Shown piece after piece: positions 55,901 through 64,000 of a DNA stretch of 64,000 bases. A program made the position numbers and the translations under genes. The stretch is from Mangrovivirga halotolerans (GTDB taxonomy: Bacteria > Bacteroidota > Bacteroidia > Cytophagales > Cyclobacteriaceae), in assembly GCF_026241165.1 (NCBI RefSeq), contig NZ_JAPFQN010000009.1, positions 1 through 64,000 on the forward strand. Reading direction: 5' to 3'. Every line of letters begins with the position of its first letter. The first letter of the stretch is position 1. Under the pieces are notes generated by a model. That model did not search any database and was not told the DNA's origin. It worked only from the letters and a program-made list of their open reading frames with translations.

Positions 55901-57739
55901 TTATTGATTTGATTTTGTGAAAGTATTGTTATTCCGATTAATATCGGCCATGTAATTATCAATATCGATCTCAATTTTCTGTATACTTTCCGGATCTATA
56001 TCCAGTTCAACCGTATAGGTTGGATGGGTCCATCCCCAATCGGTTAATATAGTCACATCTTTATTCTTAAAATCTTTCGTTCCACGCATTACTGCCAGAG
56101 GAATGTAATACTTAGATTTTTTACCATCTTTTAATGTTACGGTGAATTCAACCGGCATGATTGAAGTTCCTTTCCTGGTAAGAATTACTTCAGCATTTCC
56201 ATTTTTCTCAGTTACACCTTCTACAGCATAATCAATGATTTTAGTAGTGAAAAGCATATCTTGAAGATACCAGTCAAGAACAAGATCTGATTCTTTTTCC
56301 ATGATCCTAATGAAATCCCATGGTGTGGGATGCTTAAATTTCCAGGTATTAAAATATCTCTTCATACCATTCCAGAAATTCTTTTCCCCAACGATATATT
56401 TTAGTTGATTTAAAAATACCGCTCCTTTGCTATACGAGTTTATACCATATGCCATGTTGGTTTCATAATGATCACTATGAGTTGACATGGGTTCGTTAGC
56501 TTCCGAGTTAGCAAGGTATAAATAACCTCGGTAGCTTGCTGCCAAAGGCTGACCGTTTTTATTAAATAATTCAGACATCACAAGGTCAGAAGCAAAAGTA
56601 GTAAACCCTTCGTCCATCCATGGATAAAGACTTTCGTTTGTGGCTAAAACACCCTGGTACCAGCTATGAACCAATTCATGAACAGTTACTCCTACAAGCG
56701 AACCGAAAGTACGACGACCAGTGATCAAAGTAGAAGTTGCATATTCCATTCCTCCGTCGCCTCCTTGTATGACACTGAATACATCATATGGGTAAACCCC
56801 GAAGTTTTTGTTCATTATTTCAAAAGCCTTGGCAGTATATTCAGGAAGCCTTTCCCAATTATTTTTAACACTATCGATTTCATCCTGGTAAAGGAAATGA
56901 AGAGTTAATCCGAAATCAGTAGTTAATGTTTTATGAACGTAGTCCGGGTCAGCTGCCCACATGAAATCATGAACTTTTTCAGCTTTAAAATGCCAGGTTT
57001 TGGTTTTGCCTTTTGAAGTTACTTTCTTTCCTTCATCCTGGTAGCCAAATCCAACTTCATTGCCATTAACAACGTTTCCTGATCCTCCCAGTACATAATC
57101 TTTGTCGATAGTGATTTTCACATCAAAATCAGACCATACTCCATGAAATTCGCGGCCTATATAGGGATCAGGGTGCCAGCCATCCTGGTCATACTCAGCC
57201 ATTTTAGGATACCATTGAGACATACTATATCTAATACCTTCTTTGCTGTCTCTTCCTGACCTTCTTATCTGAAGAGGAACCTGGGATTCGAATTGCATTT
57301 TAAAAGTGCTTGATTGGCCAGGTAAAATGGGTTTATCAAGAACTACCTCAAGAACGGTGCCTTCAATTTGGAATTTAAGATTATTCCCGTCTTGTTTTAA
57401 TTCATTGATTTTATGATAACCAATTTCTGTTTCTGATAACATAGAAATTCTGTCCTGAACTCTACGGTCAGGATCCTTAATATTTCTTGAACGCACATCC
57501 ATCTGGCTTCCAGGTTGAAATGCATTAAAATATAGATGGTAAAATACCCTGGTTAGCGTATCGGGAGAGTTGTTTGTATATTTTAGAGTCTGATTTCCAG
57601 TAAACTGATTTTTTTTAACATCCATATCAATTTCCATGGAATAATCAGCTTCTTGCTGCCAGTATCCTGGTTTCTGAGCCATTGTTATTAATGGCGACAG
57701 CATAAAAATGAATAATAAAAGTTTATTAAAGTATTTCAT
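55901..57739 (-). CDS. M1-family metallopeptidase, secreted
   Basis: A zinc aminopeptidase-like protein of about 612 aa. It has a signal peptide (KYFNKLLLFIFMLSPLITMA), a beta-rich N-terminal domain and the catalytic domain with His354-Glu-Leu-Val-His358 (HELVHSWYQG) and the third zinc ligand Glu377 in WMDEGFTTFASD. The exopeptidase motif reads GGMEYA in place of GAMEN. The codon at 57742 is TTG; the ATG at 57739 is the likelier start. It is a single-gene unit with its own promoter-like element (57766) and terminator. It probably trims peptides in the periplasm or at the surface. Confidence 0.9.
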   Translation of the reverse strand: MKYFNKLLLFIFMLSPLITMAQKPGYWQQEADYSMEIDMDVKKNQFTGNQTLKYTNNSPDTLTRVFYHLYFNAFQPGSQMDVRSRNIKDPDRRVQDRISMLSETEIGYHKINELKQDGNNLKFQIEGTVLEVVLDKPILPGQSSTFKMQFESQVPLQIRRSGRDSKEGIRYSMSQWYPKMAEYDQDGWHPDPYIGREFHGVWSDFDVKITIDKDYVLGGSGNVVNGNEVGFGYQDEGKKVTSKGKTKTWHFKAEKVHDFMWAADPDYVHKTLTTDFGLTLHFLYQDEIDSVKNNWERLPEYTAKAFEIMNKNFGVYPYDVFSVIQGGDGGMEYATSTLITGRRTFGSLVGVTVHELVHSWYQGVLATNESLYPWMDEGFTTFASDLVMSELFNKNGQPLAASYRGYLYLANSEANEPMSTHSDHYETNMAYGINSYSKGAVFLNQLKYIVGEKNFWNGMKRYFNTWKFKHPTPWDFIRIMEKESDLVLDWYLQDMLFTTKIIDYAVEGVTEKNGNAEVILTRKGTSIMPVEFTVTLKDGKKSKYYIPLAVMRGTKDFKNKDVTILTDWGWTHPTYTVELDIDPESIQKIEIDIDNYMADINRNNNTFTKSNQ

Positions 57740-57765
57740 CAATATTAATTATTGGGTTTTTCACA

Positions 57766-57773
57766 CAAATATA
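57766..57773 (-). promoter_or_regulatory. -7 element TATATTTG upstream of the M1 peptidase gene
   Basis: Minus-strand TATATTTG matches TAnnTTTG about 26 bases before the start. No TTTG lies at the ideal -33 distance. Confidence 0.4.
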
Positions 57774-57855
57774 TTCTCTCGATTGCAAGAGATCTTGTCA
57801 AATTATAAAAATGGTAAATTATTATTATGGCTGGCTGATGGGTGTGTAATTAACG

Positions 57856-57888
57856 AAAAAAAAAGCACAAGTGTTATACCTGTGCTTC
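57856..57888 (-). terminator. Terminator of the yebC gene
   Basis: On the minus strand AAGCACAG, a short loop and CTTGTGCTT are followed by a run of eight or more T. Confidence 0.85.
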
Positions 57889-57904
57889 ATTTTAAGATGT
57901 TAAA

Positions 57905-58651
57905 CTATATTAATTCGTACTGTGATTCGTTTATGTCAAGATTGTGATAAACCTTTTGAACATCATCATCATCTTCTAATGCTTCAATAAGTTTCCAGAC
58001 ACTTTGAAGGTCTTCATCGCCCAGTTCGGTAGTCGTTTTTGGAATTCTTTGAAGTTCTGAAGTCTCAGTTTCTATCCCCAGTTCTTCAAGTTTCGATTGC
58101 ATGGATCCAAAGTCTTCCATTGCAGTGTATACAGTGATGAATTCATCGTGTTCTTCGACCTCTTCAGCACCGGCATCGATTACTTCAAGCTCAAGAGATT
58201 CCTTATCCATACCTTCTGGCTTTTTAAATATGAATACACCTTTTCTGTCAAATATAAAATCCAAAGAACCATTTGTACCTAATGAACCACCATATTTAGT
58301 GAAGGCAGCCCTTACAGCTGCGACTGTTCTGTTTAGGTTATCAGTCATCGTTTCGACAAAAACTGCGATACCGTGTGGGGCGTATCCTTCATAAGTATGT
58401 TCAGTATATTCAGTAGCATCTTCCCCGGCAGCTTTCTTAATCGCTCTTTCAATATTGTCTTTGGGCATATTTACACCCTTAGCATTTTGAACTGCTAATC
58501 TCAAACGAGGATTAGCATCCGGATCAGGACTTCCACCTTCTTTTACTGCAATGTGGATCTCCTTAATAAGTTTGGTAAATATCTTTCCTCTCTTGGCGTC
58601 TTGTGCACCTTTCCTGCGCTTTATGTTCGCCCATTTACTGTGTCCTGCCAT
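57905..58651 (-). CDS. yebC: YebC/PmpR (TACO1) family protein
   Basis: A 248-aa cytoplasmic protein of the YebC family, linked to transcription control and, more recently, to relief of ribosome stalling. It opens with the hallmark MAGHSKWANIKRRKGAQDAKRGK, followed by YEGYAPHGIAVFVE and a C-terminal KLIEALEDDDDVQKVYHNL. Length and motifs are standard. It is a single-gene unit with a -7-like promoter element at 58667 and a terminator downstream. Confidence 0.96.
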   Translation of the reverse strand: MAGHSKWANIKRRKGAQDAKRGKIFTKLIKEIHIAVKEGGSPDPDANPRLRLAVQNAKGVNMPKDNIERAIKKAAGEDATEYTEHTYEGYAPHGIAVFVETMTDNLNRTVAAVRAAFTKYGGSLGTNGSLDFIFDRKGVFIFKKPEGMDKESLELEVIDAGAEEVEEHDEFITVYTAMEDFGSMQSKLEELGIETETSELQRIPKTTTELGDEDLQSVWKLIEALEDDDDVQKVYHNLDINESQYELI

Positions 58652-58666
58652 AAAAAACTTTTTTTA

Positions 58667-58674
58667 CAAAAATA
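58667..58674 (-). promoter_or_regulatory. -7 element TATTTTTG upstream of yebC
   Basis: Minus-strand TATTTTTG fits TAnnTTTG, with TTTT 19 bases further upstream in place of TTTG. Confidence 0.45.
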
Positions 58675-58727
58675 ATTATATCATTTCTTAAATAAAAGTC
58701 TGAAAATTCCTGTTTAAAACAGAATTA

Positions 58728-59600
58728 CTATTCACTCTTTTGAGTTGCTACTTTTCTTTTATCTGACCATGTTTTATACCAGACATTTAAAATCACCCCA
58801 ACTAGTACAACAGCCATACCGACATAGGTGTAAAAATTAAATGTTTCATCAAAAATAAGGTATCCAAAACCAAGGCCATAAATTATACCAAGATATTTTA
58901 GTCCTGCTACTTTTGAAATCGATTCCTCCTGGAAGGCTCTCGTCATATAATACTGAGCTATTTGTGTAAGGACTCCCACACCCAGGAGAAGGAGCCATTC
59001 GATACCTTGAGGAGTTACCCAATGAAAAGCAGAATATATTGACACCAATGGTAATGTTACAAGGGGGAAGTAGAAGACAATTACTAAAGGATGTTCAGAA
59101 GTATTTAGCTTTCGGACAATGTTATAGGCCAAGCCTGCAAAAAATGCAGAAAGTATACCAAGAACAAGTAGTTCCGTTGAAATTCGTTCATCAAAACCCT
59201 TAATTATTAGTATTCCGGCAAAAGAAACGAGGAAAAATATAAATTGCCACGGGCTAAGCTTTTCTTTTACAATAAAAATGCCCAAAATCGCAGTGAAAAC
59301 AGGAGCAAGGAACTGCAAAGTGACAGCAGTTGCAAGCGGAATACGTTGTAAAGTATAGAAATATATTGTTAAAGCGATAGCTCCGGCAAGACCTCTGCCA
59401 ATGAGTAACTTCTTATTGTTACCCCAGACAGATACATTTTGCCTTCGGAGGATCATCGCACTTAATATAAAAGAAATGAGGGATCGGAAAACAATTATTT
59501 CTGTTGCAGGAATGTTAGTAAGGTACTTTACGAGTACATTCATTAATGAAAAGCAAATGCCTGACAATAACATAAAACGTACTCCCTTAGATAAATACAT
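58728..59600 (-). CDS. EamA/DMT-superfamily transporter
   Basis: A 290-aa inner-membrane protein with about ten helices in two EamA repeats (residues about 5-135 and 145-280). VRFMLLSGICFSLMNVLVKYL begins the first repeat and LGILSAFFAGLAYNIVRKLN the second. PLATAVTLQFLAPVFTAILG is the typical end of the first repeat. Family members export metabolites such as amino acids; the substrate is unknown. It is divergent from the peroxiredoxin gene with only 33 bases between starts. Confidence 0.88.
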   Translation of the reverse strand: MYLSKGVRFMLLSGICFSLMNVLVKYLTNIPATEIIVFRSLISFILSAMILRRQNVSVWGNNKKLLIGRGLAGAIALTIYFYTLQRIPLATAVTLQFLAPVFTAILGIFIVKEKLSPWQFIFFLVSFAGILIIKGFDERISTELLVLGILSAFFAGLAYNIVRKLNTSEHPLVIVFYFPLVTLPLVSIYSAFHWVTPQGIEWLLLLGVGVLTQIAQYYMTRAFQEESISKVAGLKYLGIIYGLGFGYLIFDETFNFYTYVGMAVVLVGVILNVWYKTWSDKRKVATQKSE

Positions 59601-59633
59601 ATTGATTGTTAAAGATTTTAGCGTCTGTTAAAA

Positions 59634-60098
59634 ATGCCATTAAAACAAGGAACGAAAGCACCAGTATTTAGTTTAGCATCTACCGCGGGAAATTTATTTT
59701 CTCTCGAAGAGACCTTAAAAGGGAAGCCTTGTATTTTATTTTTCTACCCTAAGGATTTTACTCCTGGGTGTACAAAGGAGGCCTGTTCATTCAGGGATGA
59801 GTTTGAATATTTCAGTTCGGTTGAAATTCCGGTTTATGGAATAAGCCGGGATGAATTGGTTACTCATATACATTTTAAAAATAAATTTGATCTTCCGTTT
59901 GATCTCCTTGCAGATGAAACCGGGAAAGTATCGAAGATGTACAGGGCTAAAGTCCCATTTCTTAATATGACTAAGCGAATCACCTATCTTTTGGATCATG
60001 ACCATATAATAAGGTATTCATATGAGAACATGTTTGGAGCAGAAAAACATATTGAAGAAATGAAAAGAATAATAGCTGAGCTGGAAGTTACACTATAA
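59634..60098 (+). CDS. bcp: Peroxiredoxin, BCP/PrxQ type
   Basis: A thiol peroxidase that reduces hydroperoxides with thioredoxin. The 154-aa protein shows FYPKDFTPGCTKEACSFRDEF, with peroxidatic Cys46 and resolving Cys51 five residues later, the PrxQ arrangement. GISRDELVTHIHFKNKFDLPF follows. No signal peptide. It overlaps the end of the convergent ABC gene by 11 bases. Confidence 0.93.
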   Translation: MPLKQGTKAPVFSLASTAGNLFSLEETLKGKPCILFFYPKDFTPGCTKEACSFRDEFEYFSSVEIPVYGISRDELVTHIHFKNKFDLPFDLLADETGKVSKMYRAKVPFLNMTKRITYLLDHDHIIRYSYENMFGAEKHIEEMKRIIAELEVTL

Positions 60099-60741
60099 GT
60101 CCATCTTTCATTTCCAGGCATCGGTCGGCCATTGATGCTAATTCATTATTGTGGGTGACAATCACAAAAGCCCTTCCAAATTCATCTCTCAGATCGAAAA
60201 ATAACCGGTGCAATTCTGCGGCGTTTTTGGAATCCAGATTTCCTGATGGTTCATCAGCAAAAACAATCTTCGGTCCATTGATCAGCGCCCTTGCTACAGC
60301 TACTCTTTGTTGTTCCCCTCCACTCATTTGAGAAGGTTTATGATGAAACCTGTCTTTAAGATTGAGCTTTAGCATTAATTCTTTTGCAGCATTTTCTGTT
60401 TCCAGTTTGCTTTTTTTTCCATTTATAAATGCCGGGATACATATATTTTCAAGAGCAGTAAATTCTGGCATTAGATTGTGAAACTGAAAAATGAACCCAA
60501 TATTTTCATTTCTAAATCTGGCCATTGCTTTTTTATTAAGCTTGCTGATCTCTTTGTTTTGCATGATTACCCTTCCTGAATCAGCATTGTCCAGAGTCCC
60601 TAATATATGTAGCAGGGTACTTTTTCCAGCTCCCGAAGCTCCGACGATGGAAACCACCTCGTTAGATTTTACAGTTATGTCTATTCCTTTTAGTACTTCA
60701 AGAGTACCGTATTTCTTTTTGATTTGTTCAGCTTGCAGCAT
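60088..60741 (-). CDS. lolD: ABC transporter ATP-binding protein, LolD-like
   Basis: A 217-aa ATPase of the LolD/MacB group, which powers lipoprotein release or related mechanotransmission. Walker A is GASGAGKST near residue 34, the Q-loop is FIFQFHNLMPEFTALEN, the signature is MSGGEQQRVAVARAL near 139, and Walker B is KIVFADEPSGNLDS. The matching permease is not within the window nearby, which is common in Bacteroidota. The start is ATG at 60741, preceded by a TATCTTGC element on the minus strand. Confidence 0.88.
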   Translation of the reverse strand: MLQAEQIKKKYGTLEVLKGIDITVKSNEVVSIVGASGAGKSTLLHILGTLDNADSGRVIMQNKEISKLNKKAMARFRNENIGFIFQFHNLMPEFTALENICIPAFINGKKSKLETENAAKELMLKLNLKDRFHHKPSQMSGGEQQRVAVARALINGPKIVFADEPSGNLDSKNAAELHRLFFDLRDEFGRAFVIVTHNNELASMADRCLEMKDGLIV

Positions 60742-60947
60742 ACTGGCGCAAGATATGAATTTTAATAAAAAAATAGTCGATATGAATTCGTATTATACTT
60801 TTATTAGATAGAAATGCCTCATTTTCAATCAAAAACTTATAATTAATTTATGATTCAAGCCACGAAAAACTATTGAAAGATTTAATTCTAACGATTGCAT
60901 TAAATATAAAAAAGTTTATCCTGCTTGAAATATAATCTTAAAAGGGC

Positions 60948-60955
60948 TAGATTCG
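60948..60955 (+). promoter_or_regulatory. Promoter of sucC: TTGA-N19-TAGATTCG
   Basis: TAGATTCG resembles the TAnnTTTG -7 element and TTGA at 60925-60928 lies 19 bases upstream in the -33 place. The ATG is at 60972. Confidence 0.4.
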
Positions 60956-60971
60956 TGCAAAATTTTGAGAC

Positions 60972-62183
60972 ATGAACATTCACGAGTATCAGGCAAAATC
61001 CATATTAAAAAAGTACGGTTGTCGAATTCAGGAAGGTCTGGTTGCAGAGTCCGCTGACAGAGCATTGACTGCAGCTAAAGAACTTAAAGCTGAAACAGGC
61101 ACCGAATGGTTCGTTATTAAAGCTCAGATCCACGCTGGTGGTAGAGGAAAAGGTAAAGTTCAGGAAACTGGCTCTAATGGAGTTGTTCTTGCAAAAAGCC
61201 TTGACGAAGTACCAGAAAAAGCTAAAGGTATCCTTGGTGGTACATTGGTTACTCATCAGACAGGTGAGGAAGGTAAAAAAGTTCACAAGGTGTTGGTCGC
61301 ACAGGATGTATATTATCCGGGTGAATCAGAGCCTAAAGAATTTTATCTTTCAGTTCTTCTTGACCGGGCAAAGGGATGCAATGTAATTATGGCATCTACT
61401 GAAGGTGGAATGGACATTGAAGATGTCGCTGAAGAAACACCTGATAAGATATTTAAAGAGTGGGTAGATCCTGCTGCAGGACTTCAAGGATTTCAGGCTA
61501 GAAAAATTGCTTTCGCGTTAGGTCTGGAAGGAAATGCTTTTAAAGAAATGGTGAAATTCATCATGTCTCTTTACAAAGCATATGAAGAAACTGACTCTTC
61601 AATGTTTGAGATCAACCCTGTTCTTAAAACTTCAGATAATAAGATCCTTGCAGTTGATGCAAAGGTTAATCTTGATGATAATGCATTATTCCGTCATAAG
61701 GATCTTGCTGAATTCAGGGATATTACTGAAGAAGACCCGTTAGAGGTAGAAGCAAATGCTGCCGGATTGAATTATGTAAAGCTTGACGGTAATGTAGGCT
61801 GTATGGTAAACGGAGCCGGTCTTGCTATGGCAACAATGGATATTATTAAGCTTTCAGGTGGTGAGCCAGCAAACTTCCTTGATGTTGGGGGTGGAGCTAA
61901 TGCTGAAACTGTTGAAGCAGGGTTTAGGATTATTTTGCAGGATCCTAACGTTAAGGCTATTCTTATCAATATTTTTGGAGGTATCGTAAGATGTGACAGA
62001 GTAGCAAACGGTGTTGTAGAAGCTTATAAAAAGATTGGTGATATCGATGTTCCTATCATTGTTAGGCTTCAAGGTACTAATGCAGAAGAAGGAGCTAAGA
62101 TTATCGAAGATTCAGGATTGAAAGTTTCTTCAGCAATCGTTCTTAAAGATGCAGCTGCAAAAGTAAAAGAAGTATTATCTTAA
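60972..62183 (+). CDS. sucC: ADP-forming succinate-CoA ligase subunit beta
   Basis: The beta subunit of succinyl-CoA synthetase in the citric acid cycle. The 403-aa protein begins [16 protein letters not shown], with the ATP-grasp motif [13 protein letters not shown] near residue 52, [27 protein letters not shown] (two conserved segments near residue 215), [12 protein letters not shown] and [18 protein letters not shown] near 332. Length and motifs are standard. sucD is not adjacent; a tRNA gene follows 17 bases downstream. Confidence 0.97.
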   Translation: MNIHEYQAKSILKKYGCRIQEGLVAESADRALTAAKELKAETGTEWFVIKAQIHAGGRGKGKVQETGSNGVVLAKSLDEVPEKAKGILGGTLVTHQTGEEGKKVHKVLVAQDVYYPGESEPKEFYLSVLLDRAKGCNVIMASTEGGMDIEDVAEETPDKIFKEWVDPAAGLQGFQARKIAFALGLEGNAFKEMVKFIMSLYKAYEETDSSMFEINPVLKTSDNKILAVDAKVNLDDNALFRHKDLAEFRDITEEDPLEVEANAAGLNYVKLDGNVGCMVNGAGLAMATMDIIKLSGGEPANFLDVGGGANAETVEAGFRIILQDPNVKAILINIFGGIVRCDRVANGVVEAYKKIGDIDVPIIVRLQGTNAEEGAKIIEDSGLKVSSAIVLKDAAAKVKEVLS

Positions 62184-62200
62184 GATTATAAATATTTAAA

Positions 62201-62274
62201 GCACCCGTAGTTCAACTGGATAGAATACCAGATTTCGGCTCTGGGGGTTGAGGGTTCGAATCCTTCCGGGTGCA
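62201..62274 (+). tRNA. tRNA-Arg (anticodon TCG)
   Basis: A full cloverleaf is visible. Acceptor GCACCCG pairs with CGGGTGC, the D stem is GTTC/GAAT, the anticodon stem CCAGA/TCTGG encloses the loop TTTCGGC (anticodon TCG, reading CGA), and the T arm is GAGGG-TTCGAAT-CCTTC. The discriminator base is A and CCA is not encoded. A terminator follows directly. Confidence 0.93.
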
Positions 62275-62275
62275 C

Positions 62276-62311
62276 AGAGGTCTTCAATTAAAATTGGAGA
62301 CCTCTTTTTTA
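62276..62311 (+). terminator. Terminator after sucC and tRNA-Arg
   Basis: AGAGGTCT and AGACCTCT form an 8-bp stem (with further A/T pairs inside), followed by six T. Confidence 0.88.
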
Positions 62312-62551
62312 TTTTTATATGCCTTTATTCGTTTGATTGTGAAGTAAGATTTTTTTGTACTATTTCAATTTTATAACAAGAAGGAATTAGAAGGCTGTAT
62401 AATATTAATATTAATAAAAAGCATCTGAACTTATTAATATTTAGAAATGTTTATCGAAAACATACGTTATGTTTTCATAATTTTTTGTTTAATTGCTATG
62501 AATAGGCCATCAGAATTCATATTTTTACTTTAAACCTGCAGAACAACTATT

Positions 62552-63466
62552 ATGCAAATAAAAAGGGTCTTATTATTTATTCTTTTCATATCATTTATTG
62601 TCATCGAATTAGATGCTCAAAGTTTCTATGGGCTTCGTAGGGACAGGCCATGGCAGGTAACATTCGGCGGCGGAGTAAGTACGTATTACGGTGATTTGAA
62701 AGAAGGTCGTTGGATCGACGATAATATCAATATCTCAGTCGGAGGGATGTATAAGATCAATCAGCACCTTTCATTACGATCTGAATTAACTTATTTCAGG
62801 TTATCAGGTGATGACAGGGATAGTAGAAATGAAACTTCTATCAGGGAAAGATATTTAAGTTTTAGAGCAGATAATTTTGAATTAAATGTTCAGGCTGTTG
62901 TCTATTTCTTCAATAATGGGCTTTCGTATTATATCAGACCTCCATTTAATATTTATGCTTTTGGAGGTATTGGAGCATTTTATAGTAATCCTAAAGCTGA
63001 AATAGAAGGAGAATGGTATGCTTTGAGACCTGTTGAAACTGAAGGTGTTAGTTATTCACCAATTCATGCTAATTTTAATGGAGGACTTGGTGTAACTGCC
63101 AAAATAAACTATAGAATGAGTCTTATGGCAGAAGCTGGCTGGAGAATAACTACTACTGATTATATTGATGATGTTAGCACTCAATATATAGATCAATCTA
63201 ATTTCCCAACTCAAACAGAAAAATGGCTGGCAGATATGAGGCCTTACAGAGCTGGTCTGGAACCATGGGAAGCAGGGCACATACGCGGTAACCCTAGTGA
63301 AAATGATGGGTATATGTTTATTCAGTTAAAATTACAATATTACCTGGGTATTAACAGAAACAAGGCCAAATCACAGCGTGGAAATTATAGAAACAGAACT
63401 AATTATCCGGGTAGTTTTGGAGGAAGAAACAAAAGAGGATTCTTTAACAGGCTATTTGGTAATTAA
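62552..63466 (+). CDS. Outer-membrane beta-barrel protein (DUF6089-like)
   Basis: A 304-aa protein with a signal peptide (residues 1-22, ending LDAQ) and alternating hydrophobic/aromatic strands typical of an outer-membrane barrel: WQVTFGGGVSTYYGDLKEG, LSLRSELTYFRLSGDD, FNIYAFGGIGAFYSNPKA and YRMSLMAEAGWRITTTDYID. It ends in a basic, Arg/Asn/Gly-rich tail. It resembles the DUF6089 family of Bacteroidota. Function unknown. It is a single-gene unit with a terminator at 63490-63518. Confidence 0.8.
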   Translation: MQIKRVLLFILFISFIVIELDAQSFYGLRRDRPWQVTFGGGVSTYYGDLKEGRWIDDNINISVGGMYKINQHLSLRSELTYFRLSGDDRDSRNETSIRERYLSFRADNFELNVQAVVYFFNNGLSYYIRPPFNIYAFGGIGAFYSNPKAEIEGEWYALRPVETEGVSYSPIHANFNGGLGVTAKINYRMSLMAEAGWRITTTDYIDDVSTQYIDQSNFPTQTEKWLADMRPYRAGLEPWEAGHIRGNPSENDGYMFIQLKLQYYLGINRNKAKSQRGNYRNRTNYPGSFGGRNKRGFFNRLFGN

Positions 63467-63489
63467 TAAGTCATAATATTAAAACTTAA

Positions 63490-63518
63490 ACCTCTGTAAA
63501 TTTTACAGAGGTTTTTTT
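63490..63518 (+). terminator. Terminator of the outer-membrane protein gene
   Basis: CCTCTGTAAA pairs with TTTACAGAGG, followed by seven T. Confidence 0.9.
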
Positions 63519-63530
63519 ATGTATAAAAAT

Positions 63531-63557
63531 AGGCTGTTTGAAGATCAAACAGCCTCG
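63531..63557 (-). terminator. Terminator of gltD
   Basis: On the minus strand AGGCTGTTTGA pairs with TCAAACAGCCT around a three-base loop, followed by an ATTTTTAT stretch. Confidence 0.8.
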
Positions 63558-63585
63558 CGATCGGCTTTTAATATTCATGTTTGGG

Positions 63586-64000
63586 TTAGCCGGGGAATGA
63601 TCGCGCTTTGTTTTCCTTGTTTTCTTTTTCGTAAATGTAATCCATTATTGCAAAAGCCGCCTCGCGCCCGTCTAATGCAGCGTTAACTACAAGGTCAGCA
63701 CCTCGGCTTCCATCTCCACCAGCGTAAACTCCTTCTATGTTGGTCTCGCATTTATCTGTCACCTCAATGGCATTCCATTTATTTGTTTTAATATTATTTT
63801 CTTCTAAAAATGTTAACTTTTCATTGTTAAATCCGAGGGCAAGGATAATTACATCTGCATATTTGATTTCTTCTGTGCCTTCTTCTTCAATTACCTGCAT
63901 TCTGCCTCCTTCCGGAGAAGGGATAAGTTTGGTTTTGATGAATTTAACACCAATAATATTCCCTCTGTCATCTGCCACGAAACCCTTTGGCTGCATTTGC
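63586..64000 (-). CDS. gltD: Glutamate synthase small subunit, C-terminal part (partial)
   Basis: The 3' part of a gene that runs past the right edge of the window. About 138 C-terminal residues are visible. The flavin/NADPH-domain end motif YAGGDGSRGADLVVNAALDGREAA, preceded by YADVIILALGF, is characteristic of GltD-type proteins, where the Gly-rich motif contacts FAD and the last helix closes the nucleotide site. GltD passes electrons from NADPH to the large subunit for glutamate synthesis. The ATG within the window is internal, not the start. Related FAD oxidoreductases are possible but less likely. Confidence 0.82.
   Translation of the reverse strand, partial: QMQPKGFVADDRGNIIGVKFIKTKLIPSPEGGRMQVIEEEGTEEIKYADVIILALGFNNEKLTFLEENNIKTNKWNAIEVTDKCETNIEGVYAGGDGSRGADLVVNAALDGREAAFAIMDYIYEKENKENKARSFPG

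Noticed and set aside
61005-61286. 93-aa antisense frame inside sucC
   Set aside because: Shadow of a strongly conserved housekeeping gene.
62201-62311. tRNA-Arg as an integration site for a genomic island
   Set aside because: No repeat of the tRNA 3' end and no integrase gene is seen nearby; neighbours are ordinary chromosomal genes.

Overview
The window comes from an AT-rich genome of the phylum Bacteroidota, most likely the order Cytophagales or a relative. Four signs point there: a giant secreted protein ending in a type IX secretion (T9SS) sorting domain, an XrtF-type exosortase with its partner membrane protein, TAnnTTTG-like promoter elements, and small Bacteroidota-type families (DUF6089-like outer membrane protein, DUF6913-like protein). 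Two sulfotransferases would fit a marine lifestyle, but the species cannot be named from sequence alone.

Layout. 1-0.6 kb: hairpin-rich non-coding DNA. 0.6-5.8 kb: kdsC (minus strand), a penicillin-acylase-family hydrolase with a small membrane protein, a GxxExxY (PD-(D/E)XK-like) protein bracketed by inverted repeats, and an AIM24/TIGR00266 protein. 5.8-7.3 kb: a repeat island. 7.3-29.2 kb: a co-directional surface-polysaccharide operon, in order UDP-GlcNAc 4-epimerase-like enzyme, kdsA, Wza-like exporter, Wzc-like tyrosine kinase, a nonulosonic (legionaminic-type) acid module, SGNH hydrolase, Wzx flippase, glycosyltransferases, two sulfotransferases, an acyltransferase and a deacetylase. 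29.4-32.9 kb (minus): beta-helix lipoprotein, SGNH protein and MBOAT O-acyltransferase. 33.1-40.7 kb: more glycosyltransferases, a second GxxExxY element, a GNAT enzyme, a candidate Wzy polymerase and a deacetylase, separated by repeat islands. 41.8-52.3 kb: PglC-like initiating transferase, NeuD/PglD-like acetyltransferase, XrtF and its partner, PglE-like aminotransferase, a 1583-aa T9SS cargo protein, a 70-aa candidate exosortase substrate, and a PglF-like 4,6-dehydratase. 52.3-64 kb: housekeeping genes (dapA, ligA, M1 peptidase, YebC, EamA transporter, peroxiredoxin, LolD-like ATPase, sucC, tRNA-Arg, outer membrane protein, 3' part of gltD).

How the genes work together. The PglF-, PglE- and PglD-like enzymes could make a UDP-diacetamido sugar that the PglC-like enzyme loads onto undecaprenyl phosphate. 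The LegB/NeuC/NeuB/PtmE set would make a nonulosonic acid. Glycosyltransferases extend the chain, Wzx flips it, the 36.3-37.5 kb membrane protein may polymerise it, and Wza/Wzc export it. Sulfation, O-acetylation and deacetylation genes decorate it. XrtF sits inside the same cassette, so exosortase-dependent protein sorting may be tied to this glycan.

The most unusual non-coding signal is a set of dispersed composite repeats. One family has three CRCARAG heptads (CACCGCAAAG type or ACCACAGAG type) followed by small hairpins whose stems change while pairing is kept. Inverted copies flank both GxxExxY genes, one pair as a perfect 28-bp inverted repeat. Larger composite repeats lie in mirrored order on both sides of the central glycan locus.
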